NCBI RefSeq assembly: GCF_022539315.1
Contig: NC_066316.1
Span: 52,453,994-52,517,993, forward strand
Source of the DNA: Serinus canaria
Lineage: Eukaryota; Chordata; Aves; Passeriformes; Fringillidae
DNA length: 64,000 nucleotides
Direction: 5' to 3'
Numbering within the stretch: the first letter of the stretch is position 1; each line of letters begins with the position of its first letter. The notes beneath the pieces are model-generated. The model saw nothing but the letters and a program-made list of their open reading frames with translations. It did not search any database and was not told the origin of the DNA. This document shows positions 46,401 to 56,500 of the stretch, one piece after another. The position numbers and the translations under genes were made by a program.

Positions 46401-49201
46401 ATAGTAATATTACAAGAGGAACCATACATAAAAACTGTGTGGAACTCCCTACAATATGGAACTGAGCTATGAAGCAGTAATTTTATTATTAGCTTTTAAC
46501 ATCAGTATTAGCTTTTCAACATTAAAGTATACCCCAAGCAGAATCCCTAAACTATCCATTTTGGCTTTAGTGTTAGAAGAAATTAGAGATCTAGTTCTAA
46601 GCAAAAGACTGAAGAGATACAATCCCATTACAAAAAAAGAAAAAACCAGATCTCAAAGTTCTTGGCTTTATTATAAGTGTCAGAATTGTGGACCACAGTC
46701 ACATCCTACGGAGTGGTTCAGTTTCAAAAGCAACAGAGTTCTAGGTGATCAACAGGATGCTCTACATTCCCTAATGCTACCTGTCAATGCAGGGTATACA
46801 GTTTTGTCCATCCGTTACATGATGCCCAAAGAAGAATATTTCAAATCCCATTTCTTCCAACTGGATACAGTAGAAGAAATTCTGAAGAGCCAAATGCGCA
46901 CACCCAAAAGGAAAAGCCAGCTGTCCATGTTGTAAAGAAGTAAATATGAAATACAAACAAGGGCAACAAGGTTGGTGTAATTCCATCCACTAATATTTTT
47001 GCCATGGGTTTTTACCAGCAAACATTACATCAGTGTGGCATTTTGTGCCTGGAGTACACAGGTGGTAATCATGGGAGGAAGAGACAGAAGAAAGATCTTA
47101 CGTAGAGCAGTGGTTGTGTTCTGTGACTGTGTCCAGAGCAGAACCACTGGTTCTTTGGTTATGTTTAGGCAGCTATCACAGAAAATGACCATGGCAGTAA
47201 CAATTATCTTGTGCAACATTGCTAAGTAGCTAGAAGTTGTTCTTCCTCAGGTGCGAATTCATTATCTCTTTAGTTTTCACAGTTCCCAGAAATAAGTGCC
47301 CTTCAGATAATAGCTCTGAGAAGAGGTCAGACAGCTGAGAAGGCTTCTCCCCCAAGACCTTGCTTGCAGAGGCAGAAAAAAAATTACTGACAATGCCTCT
47401 TCTCAGAGAATATGAACAAATTACTGAAAATATCCCTTACATTATAGTTGGTGCATTGCTTCCATGAAGCACAGGGGCAATGGCTTCTTTTGACTCATTA
47501 TTTCATCTTAACCTAGTTCCAGATGTCCTTCCACCATAGCTGACAGCCCGTATTTCCATTCAACAAGAGATGTGCAGACTGCTTGCTGAAATCCCAAAAA
47601 TTCAAGGACCTCTGGCCATGGAACATTCATCCTGAGGCTTTCCATGGTTACAGCTGTGGACTGAGGTCATCACCAGACTTCGTGAATTTTGTACTTTTTT
47701 TCTTGTAGCTTCCTGGGAATTTCCTTCTCTCATTCTGATTCTCTGTATTTACAGAGACTAAAACAAGGCGGAGCATGTGGGTGGGACTAAGTCTAGATGA
47801 GTTTTGATGGGACTTATTGCAATAACAACCAGTGCACGTAAGACAGGAAAATGTGGGAGTATTGGAAGGGATAAACAGAAACTGGCTGACTGAGTAGAGT
47901 GGGTCGAGGGATGGAGAGGAAATGAAACAGGGACTTTGAGAGCAAGTCAAAGGTTGGGGTTTGTTCAATTAAAAGAGAAATAGCTGGATGAAGTCAGGAA
48001 TGGAGGCTGGGAATGGAGAGAGAATGAAAAAGAGGCAGAGATAAGGGGTAGGGATGGAAAAGATAAAGGTCTGAGTCAGAGTTTTCAATGATGGCATGGA
48101 GCCGAAAGCACCAAACTCTGGGGAGGGGGGTAAGTATGAGAGCCTAAGTTCAAGAAGACTTCTTTTGAAGGCTTAGAATGGTGCCTAAAATCCCAAATGT
48201 TACTATATCTCTGGTGGCAGTAAAAATGTCAGCCCTAGATTATAGAGAACTACATTCAAGGTATCTAAATGTATAATGTATGTGTGAGGTCAGAGTCTAA
48301 GCTTACATCACAGACAGAGAAGACTTTAGGAAAGCATTTTACAACCTAAGTATCAGGAATTGTAACCACTTTTGATGCCTTAGGAAATTCCTATGGTCCT
48401 AAGATATCCAATGACTTGAAGGGACACCTTATTTCAGACAACTCTGTTCTATCTGCACTCAATTCAGTTCCAAGAATCCAAAGAAATGGGACACAGAGAG
48501 CCTATGCCTCATTTTCTGCAGACTGTGCAGAAGATAAATCACAAGCTTATATAAATATAAGCCTTGCAAACAGATAAATAAATGTATGTGTCTACATTTG
48601 CAATCTGCACCTGAGTATTTGAATTCCTGCAGTCTGAATGTTTGTGAAACCTGCAGGCATGATGTTTCTCTCAATCTTCACTAGTGTTTGGACATGGAGT
48701 TAATACTATCATCCCTTTTCTGTTAAGTTGCCATCCTAATTCAAGTGGCAGGGAACGAATTTGCAAATTCCTGGTGCACAACATGGAAAGAGGTACTCCA
48801 TGAGGAACTGCTTTGGTCTTCTGTTTGTTATTTCAAATCCTAACAAGTGAGACATAGCTATATGTCCAAAACCTGGATGTCTGCTAGGCAAACTGTTCTG
48901 GGGAATGTCAAAATAAAATTTTCTCCTTTGCTGGACAACCTTTTTTCCTTACCCAGTGCAGGTTCCTATGGGGAAGAACAGAGTGCACCATGTGTTTGAA
49001 GACAACAGCAGGATGCGAACATAAGGGACTGAATTCAAGCTGCATAACCAGGCTTAATTCCAGCATTGCCTTACAAGGCAATGGTTTGGATTTCCTGCTT
49101 TAATATTGTTTTTTTCCCTCTTCCAGTCCTACCTCCAAATTCACATTTGGAGTGTCTTCATGAAATTTAATTAGAAAATTCTGTGTGTGAAGCAAGTGGT
49201 G
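43457..49201. other. Intergenic, no confident gene
   Basis: Mostly AT-rich sequence. The only notable open frame is at 46,456-46,935 (listed separately). The rest holds short ORFs without homology or splice context, and no further clear repeats. Confidence 0.4.
46456..46935 (+). other. Uncharacterised 159-codon ORF, coding status doubtful
   Basis: An ATG-initiated frame runs 159 codons in AT-rich intergenic DNA, which is longer than its surroundings usually give. It starts MELSYEAVILLLAFNISI, with a hydrophobic N-terminal stretch, and ends in a basic tail (RTPKRKSQLSML). It has no family resemblance that I can name. Codon use follows the AT-rich background and no promoter or CpG island is attached. 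It is most likely a chance ORF or a lineage-specific transcript. Confidence 0.15.
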
Positions 49202-49559
49202 CAATACTGTTGCAGTGAGGGAAGTTGGGACGCTCAATGTGAGAGTTCAGCAAGCTTCATTTATTGATTAGAGCATCAGACATTTAAGCACAACAAGTAA
49301 TAAGCTCATGCATATTCTGTAAGCTAAGCAGTCTATTGGTTATTCTTACTTCTTCATGCCTTATAACTTACATCTCCTTTTTCTCATGCCTGTCTCTCAG
49401 CTACAGCATCTTGTTATCATACTACAGCTATACTCAAGGCCACAGCGTCCTCGCAGGTGCAGGGACTCAGATTAGCTGGGTCCGGTACTTTTCCAATTCT
49501 CAGCTATCCAGAGCATGTCTACATGGCCTTTGTTGTGTAACTAGCTCTCCACACAATAC
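49202..49559 (-). mobile_element. Solo LTR with 6-bp target duplication
   Basis: A 346-bp element (49,208-49,553) has TG...CA ends and is flanked by the direct repeat CAATAC (49,202-49,207 and 49,554-49,559). Read on the minus strand it starts TGTGGAGAGC and ends CTGCAACA. A polyadenylation signal AATAAA (plus-strand TTTATT at 49,260-49,265) lies about 52 bp before its 3' end, as expected for R-U5. A 6-bp duplication is typical of class II (ERVK-type) elements. No internal retroviral sequence flanks it, so it is a solo LTR left by LTR-LTR recombination. Confidence 0.75.
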
Positions 49560-50651
49560 TGATGATGGAGAAACTTGTGAAGAGTGGGAGGCTGGTTGTC
49601 ATCATTCAGCTCTTCTACCAAAATCCATCTCCAGTTGACCCAGTTGTAAATGGGTGTTTGATCCTTCTGGCTGAGGAGTCAAAGGCAGCTTTGGCACAGC
49701 ACTTGTAAAACAGATAATCCACTTGTTGGATATAGACCTTACTCTTTGAGTCCCAGATAGTCGGCCTGGATCCTAGGATGTGGTAGGGTGGACTGGTAAC
49801 ATGATGAAATGGTTTTCTGCATCAAAGGCAGATAAGTAAGTGCTAAAGCAAAGTTCTCTACTTCCTGTGTCATTCTTGTCTTTTGAGGTCTATTATCTGC
49901 CTGTAGAGAAGAAAAATCACTTCTGTGGAGAGACATGACATGAAAATAATGCTGACTAAACAGTCAAATCTGAAGGGATGAAGGAAGTCAAAAGTTATCT
50001 GTCAGTGAGGAGGGAAGTATCTTTTGGGGTCTGTTTGCATTCAGATTTTCTTTAATCATGGTGTTCCCTGGACTGCAAGAGCAGGATGAGGAGGACTGGG
50101 CCACTCTATACAACTCCTTCACCTTAGCCCTTTTTTGTTTACAATTTGTAGAGCTTCTCTCTCTTCTTTTTCTTCCACCAATTGAAGGTGATCTTTTCCA
50201 AACGGTCCTTCTTATCCAGGAGATGGAAGATTTAGACTTTTCTATACTGAATATTTAAGCCCAGGTAAACTTTCTGAGTGGGATTGTCATAAATGCCTTA
50301 GGACATCTTAGACCTAAAGAGAGACTTTCCTCATCTCTGGTGAAGTGACTGTGCTTATTCACCCTGGGTTTTCTGGTATGGTTACAGAGCAGGAATCTTC
50401 TTGGGAGACTTAGTCTTCTCACAGTGAAAAAAGAATGAGTCACTTAAGAAAGAAGGATCTGTATTGGGCTTTGATTACATTTCAAGGTTTGTGTTTCTGT
50501 GGCTTCTGAGCCTTTTCACTGCACATGGACTATCTCTTCATAATTGTTGTGCCACATGGGTAAGATACCTGTGTTTTTTACACAAGAAAAACATAATTCC
50601 ACTTTACACAGAAGAAGAGGCAATAGGCAAAAATTGAAATACAATCAAATT
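49560..50651. other. Intergenic, no gene seen
   Basis: No recognisable exon, RNA gene or repeat between the solo LTR and the next CR1 fragment. Confidence 0.4.
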
Positions 50652-50850
50652 CCATCTGAATTCAAGGAGACACTTTTTCTCTCTGAGTCTGGTCAAACAC
50701 AGGAATAGATTGCCCAGAGATATTGCAGAGCCTCCATCTGTGGAAATATTCAAAAGTTGTCAAGACACAATCCTGTGCAACCTGTTTTATCTGACCCTGC
50801 TTGGGCAGTAGGATTGGACAGGAGGATCTCAAGCCTCACTGATTCTGTGA
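50652..50850 (+). repeat. CR1 LINE 3' fragment
   Basis: It reads GGAATAGATTGCCCAGAGA, then CAATCCTGTGCAACCTG, then GACCCTGCTTGGGCAG, and ends GATTCTGTGA. This is the plus-strand CR1 3' region, diverged and 5'-truncated. Confidence 0.85.
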
Positions 50851-51383
50851 CCCAGGAGATGCAGATTCTAGAAAAAGGTAAACACCTTTAGCATCAGAGC
50901 CCTCTCATTCAGCTTGCTTGGAAGCAGAGTGCCACTGTTCAGGTGGCTGAGAGAAGTGATGTTTTCTCTAGTTGCAGCCTACCAATATGGTCCTTCTCAT
51001 CATTTCTTTTATCAGGTCAGGCAGCCACCTCCCCTCTTCTCTGTGTCCTGGGAGCACCTACACCTGGAAAACATAATTCCTGAGAAGATGGTGTGCTATT
51101 TTTAATGTGTTTCACTTTTGGAGCAGTATCACCTCTTTACAGCTTAGCTGCTGTTACATGGTAGTATAAGTTGTTTTCCTGTCAGAGAGGGATTTGTAGC
51201 CTGCAGCCTCTTACAACAATAGCAGTGATACTGCTGGTCATTTACTTTGTTTCCTGCTACTAAGCTATGCTGCATCATTCAAGCAGACCTGCAGTACCTG
51301 TAGAAAAGTAGGTACAGTACAAGTAGGGCCTGGATATTTTAAAATCAAACAATGGACACTTAAACATTCACCCAGAAAAATGT

Positions 51384-52347
51384 TTTATTGTAGTGAAGTT
51401 ACACAGGAGAAAAATATCTCCCTGCTTCTGGTTTAAGGCTATGCTGACCCATAAAAGCACATTGCACTTCCAGTCATTTTTACAAGTTTATAAGGACACC
51501 ACCTACTATTTTCTTTTTTATCCTTTTTTTTTCCAATTAACTATAACTATTTAAAGCTGGAATCCAGAATATTTCCTTGTAGGAGTTTTTGTTTGTTTTT
51601 TTCTTTTTTCTTTCTTGCTTTCTTTCTTTTCCTTTCTTTTCCTTTCTTTTCCTTTCTTTGCCTGTCCAGTTTATTTAGTCTAAAAGCACCTCAGGACACA
51701 TGAGGGTTGCTTCATACTTTCCCATAATGACCTCATATGGCTCTAACCCCAGGCTCAGTGTACAACACTATGCTGCATAGTGGTCAGATCATTGTTATCA
51801 CCAGCAAGCAGGAAGATGGAATGGCAGCAGGTACAGGGGGTTAATGGAAGAGTGCTGAAGTGACCTAGATTACAAAATACTTCTTCCCCCATCAAGGTGA
51901 CTGCCAGCTCACATTTAATGCAAAAAATCAGCAAAGCACTGCATTAGCCTGGCACACATACACACAGGAAAACTGGTACAGGGTCTGTGACCATACAGAA
52001 AACAAGTAGAAGGTGAGACAGGTTTTGGACCTGCCAACCTTGTAATTGTCATTTGAGGAAAACAAATATAACACTGTTTATCATCTGCTAACTACTCTTC
52101 CCACACAACATGTTATGTACAGCATACTATCTTACATATTTACATAATGATACACAGGTCTTCACCAGCAACAACTCTTTTGGTGAAAGGATGTGACATG
52201 TCAAGCTGACTGACACTTCTGAAAAAAAAGTTCATACAGAGCTAGCTTATTCTTTGTCCCTTAAAAGTGAAATCCTACAAATGATTAGCAAGATATCTAT
52301 TTTTACAATATTTACTTTATACAGTGCAAAGAGGAAGGACAGGCTTT
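51384..52347 (-). other. TAGAP: TAGAP 3' untranslated region (predicted extent)
   Basis: From the TAA stop the minus strand runs AT-rich with no coding signal. Two AATAAA signals lie on the minus strand, at plus-strand TTTATT 51,670-51,675 and 51,384-51,389. The distal one would give a 3'UTR of about 1 kb. The pyrimidine microsatellite at about 51,600-51,660 would fall between the two signals. Confidence 0.5.
51590..51662. repeat. Pyrimidine microsatellite (CTTTC/CTTTT units)
   Basis: A run of TTTC, TTCTT and repeated CCTTTCTTTT units has C and T only, with few interruptions. In TAGAP mRNA it would read as a purine (GGAAA-type) tract in the 3'UTR. It is likely to be length-polymorphic. Confidence 0.85.
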
Positions 52348-53525
52348 TTAAACATAGGACTCCTTAGCATACTGGATCTGCTCCACCTCAAAAACCGGCT
52401 GGCTGCACCTCCGAGCCACATATTCGAGTTTGTTCTTTTGACAGGACTCAGACATGGCTCTCATCCGGTAGACTCCTGGGGTCACGGGTAAATTCACACG
52501 GGAGTTTACTCCTACAGTAATGCTGAAGGTTTCAGTTTCCATGTCAGAATCCTTTGTTGCAGAAACTCTGGCACGGCGTGGATCCCTCAGATCCATATAT
52601 GCCGTGTCCTGTGCACTGTGGCTGCATGGATAAGGCAGCAAAACATCCTGGTTTGATGCCGCTAATCTCAGAGTCTGAACCGTGAGATTTTGGGAGGGAG
52701 CTTTAGCGGCCAGGCAGTTTTTAACAGCCTCTTCATAAGAGGGTGGTCTTCTAGGGTTTTTCTGGTCTACCTCTCTGAACACTTCATCAACAGACCTGAG
52801 ACGGGGCCTTTGCTGATACTCCACAGGCAATTGTTTGTCATCATTACAGCTGCCCTCCTGGACAATTCTACAGGAGAACTGATCTTCTTTCTTTGTGAAA
52901 CTGTCCCTCTGAAAAAACATGGGTTTTCCAGGCCCCCAGCTCTGGGTTTTTATTAATGTTTTCCTGCGGTTTGCAAAAGAGAATGACATGGAATGTTTTT
53001 TGATCTCTCTGCTAGGTGTACTGCCGTCTTCGGTGGCCTTGGTGGAAAAGGACTGAGGCCTATTTAAAAAGGTTTTTTTGGGACTAGAGGGGGAAACTAC
53101 AGGGGAGCTGGTGAAAACTGAGCCATCAGAGCTCTCCAGGGAGCAACTGGAGGATGTTTTGGGGAGAGAATCGGTTGATAATTGTGAAGGTAAGCCTGCA
53201 AGACGTTCCTCCAGTGCCTCCATCCATAGCAGTTTCTGCTGAACTGGAAAATTGTCCTCACTTTTGTTTAGCCTTTGTTTCCTTATTGTGTCATCAAGGC
53301 AGTTCTGGAAGGACAGGTCTGACTCTGAGTACCTCCTGTCCATTGTGCTGATGTCATTTTTGAAATTAGTCAGGGAAGGGACAGAGATGTTTGTTGGACA
53401 TTTTCTGCTCACAGCAGCACTCCTCCCTTTGGCCTGCTCCATTTCAGGGGTACAGGGGCTGCCTTCTGCTTCAGGATCTGGGCTGTCATAGGCAGAGTCA
53501 TTCTGATGAGCTGCACAAAGTTGTT
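52348..53525 (-). CDS. TAGAP: TAGAP last coding exon (residues 303-694), regulatory tail
   Basis: This exon alone encodes more than half the protein. It is a Ser/Pro-rich, probably disordered tail with conserved islands: NDSAYDS, RRYSESDLSF, SSPVVSPSSPKKTFLNR, EIKKHSMSFSFANRRK, PPSYEEAVKN (PPxY, a WW-domain ligand), and the C-terminus ending QYAKESYV before TAA. RRCSQPVFE resembles a basophilic kinase or 14-3-3 site. The acceptor is TCTCCCACAG. Confidence 0.97.
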
Positions 53526-56500
53526 CTGTGGGAGAAAGAAGACATTAGTTTTCACTGACCAGCTGAGGATGAAAGAAAACAACACAGAGAGAGTTCAGAA
53601 GAGAGCTTCAACAATCTTGAACTCTCTGTGTTTCCACAGATATATTCACATATCAAATTCAATAATGTGGCCCAGCAGCCCAAGTTGGTGACATCCCCAG
53701 TCCCTTCTCATACCTGTGGAGCTGTCTGTGTGCTCTGGTGACTCCTCAGCCAAGGCACAGGCAGGGAAGGCAATGTCCCCCTCAAATATTTCCAAGCAGT
53801 TGTTTATGAGGAACTCCACCAGCACTGTCACCTGCACACAGAAAACAGCCCATTTCAGTCAAGACAGATTGAAGATTCTTTCCTCACCCTGCCTGCTATC
53901 TTTGTAGGAAGGACAGCACAGAGCAGGTGGGCTTCTGCCAAAATCCTGGCTTAAAGCCCAAGGGTGAATCCACCATGGAGGATAAGGCCTGATGCTGCAG
54001 ACAAATGGATCTGCCCCAATACAGACAAAACACCATCAGCCACAGCTTTGGCCTCGCTGCCCGAGGGCCCAGGGGTGACAATGGCCACAGGTGCCCCTTG
54101 CCCTCCGCATGCAAAGTCTGCAGGAGCTGTGCTGTGACTTTTGGGGCTGCAGGGCAGCTGCTGCTTTTGCTCACCACCACTAAGGCCCAGGGGTGCTGTT
54201 CTGCTCAGCTGCTGCAATGGCAGTGGGATGGATCCCTGTGGATGGCTCTCAACTGCCCCAAGGGAGCAGCCGCTCAGTGAGTTCAGCGCACCTTGTCATT
54301 CATCTCCTTCTGCACTTCCAGCGGGAGCGTGCTCTCCGTGCCTGGGCTCAGCATATTTGGGCCAATGCAGATGGCCAGGTTGCTGGAGTCCATCCTGTTG
54401 GTCTCAGCATTTTGGCTGATGTGGTGGAGCAGAGAGAGCAAGAGCTTGAGCAAGACGAGGTTTGGCCTCGGCAGCTTGTCAGCCACCCTGCGTGAGCACA
54501 AACAAAATGTCACGTTAGCTGATGGTGCAGTGGCCTCTGCTTCTTGATTTGAGCAAGTCTCAATTAAACTTGAGCAACACCAGTTCCTCCAGAAAGGGGC
54601 ATGTGTGTGCTCTCTGTATCTTTCAGAAATCCCCATCTGCAGCTGAGTGTGGGGTTAATTATGAGACCTTGAATTACAAGGTCTTGACTGAAGGGCAGCA
54701 TCGCAGAAGCCCATGTCCTGGAATGGACAGAATGATGCCAAGAGATGTCACCGGAGGCTTCCCTACACCCGTGCTTGTGCTGTGGGGCTTTCAAAGCACT
54801 CCCAGTCAGCCCCCACACCTACTGTTCCTGAAGAGCAAAACATGGTGGTTGTCTCCATGTGCCCAACCTCACCCCCAGCAGATGTAGAGGCTCTGTGTCA
54901 GTGCCTGTCCCACAGCACTGTGACTGTATTATCTGAGGCACTGCAGCCTCTGCCCTGTTCCTGCATTGGTGGTTTCATAGAGCAATCTGAAGTAACTTCA
55001 GGAAGTGCTGCTGCTGCTGGAGCCTTCTAAACCAAGCCCCATGGAGCAATAGCAAGCTGATACAAATGACAGGCTTTTAAGTGTGACTTTCGATTTCAAA
55101 AGACACTATTGGCCTCTACCAGCTGCTCCATTACATTGGCAATGGTTGCAAAATTTCCTAGTTGAAAAACTTACTCTTTCAATTCTTCAATTTTTTCTTG
55201 CTTGCTTGGCTTCTCTAGAGCTTGCATCCATTTCTCATAGAGATCAGCTGATAGAAGTTTGGAGGGAATATTTCGGAGAAAGTCCTGCAAGGCCAAGAGA
55301 TTTAGATGAAGTTTTGACACTATCCCTGAGCACAGAGAGAGTATTACTGTCACCTGGGCTCTAGCAGGATGACTTGAGCTACCTGACCATCAGCACTGAA
55401 AGAGCAGTACAATGCACAAGTGCACTTGCACTTGTGTAGTAACAGGATCCAGCTTTCAGTTGCTTTTCCTTCACTCACAATTCTCACTATTGCTCCCTGG
55501 GAGGATGATGAGCAAGAGGACAAAGTGAGTTTCCTCAGGAAATCAGCAGCCCAACAAGTAGGACTGACAATCAGATAGAAAAGTGACTGTCCTAAACTTG
55601 AAGAATTCAGTCTGGCTTAGTTCTGGCTTTAGCCAAGAGTCCCACCTAGATCAGCTTGGAGCACTGGATTGGGCCTGTGCATATTAGCAATGTACTCCCT
55701 CCAGTTTAGCTCAGAATTACTCACCTTCAAAACCACTGCCAGCAGGTGCACAGATTTGCTTTTCAGATCAACATTCCCGCCTTTGTTTAGGTCCTCCTTC
55801 AACTCCTTTCGTGCTTTCTCATTGGCAGTTTTTCTGAATATCCCTTCAGTAGAAGGTCCTTTCATATACAATATGGTTAGGAGATCCTGCAGGGAAAAAT
55901 CAGACAGGAATGGAAGAACGGTTACGTGGATGAAGGAAGTTAGCAGGTGAACATTTCTTTAGAAATGGAAGAAAAATTGTCTGGAGGTACACTGTACTCT
56001 GATTAGTCAGTATCTAGTTCTTGCTCCAAGTACATTACATGGGAAGTGGTCTTGATTTTCCTTTAATCCACCTTTGTTTTGATCTGACAAATTCTACTGA
56101 CTTCAGTGGAGTCATCCTTGCTTACTTTTTTAGAAGGAAGCAAGGGATGGCTTAAATCTTAGTTCACATCCCCTCTCTCACAAGCCAGGCAAAGATTACT
56201 TAGTAGAGACAAATACATGTCTATTGGGAAAGCCAATTCAGTGGAAGAACTATTACAAGACCATTTTTATTCAGAAGTTATTGTTTAGGTATTTTTTTGT
56301 GACAGTCCATAGCTGAGCACTTGTTTTTCATGGAAATACTGAAATCCTTGGAAGTTTATGCTGCTGAAAGATTTATTTAAATTACTTATTTAAAATCACA
56401 GATTATTATATTAAGAAGCAGATCTTTTATTCCTAGTCCTGGGCTCTCTACACTCCAAGTTACTTCCAGTGAAAGCTGGGTGAGTTGGACAAAACCATCA

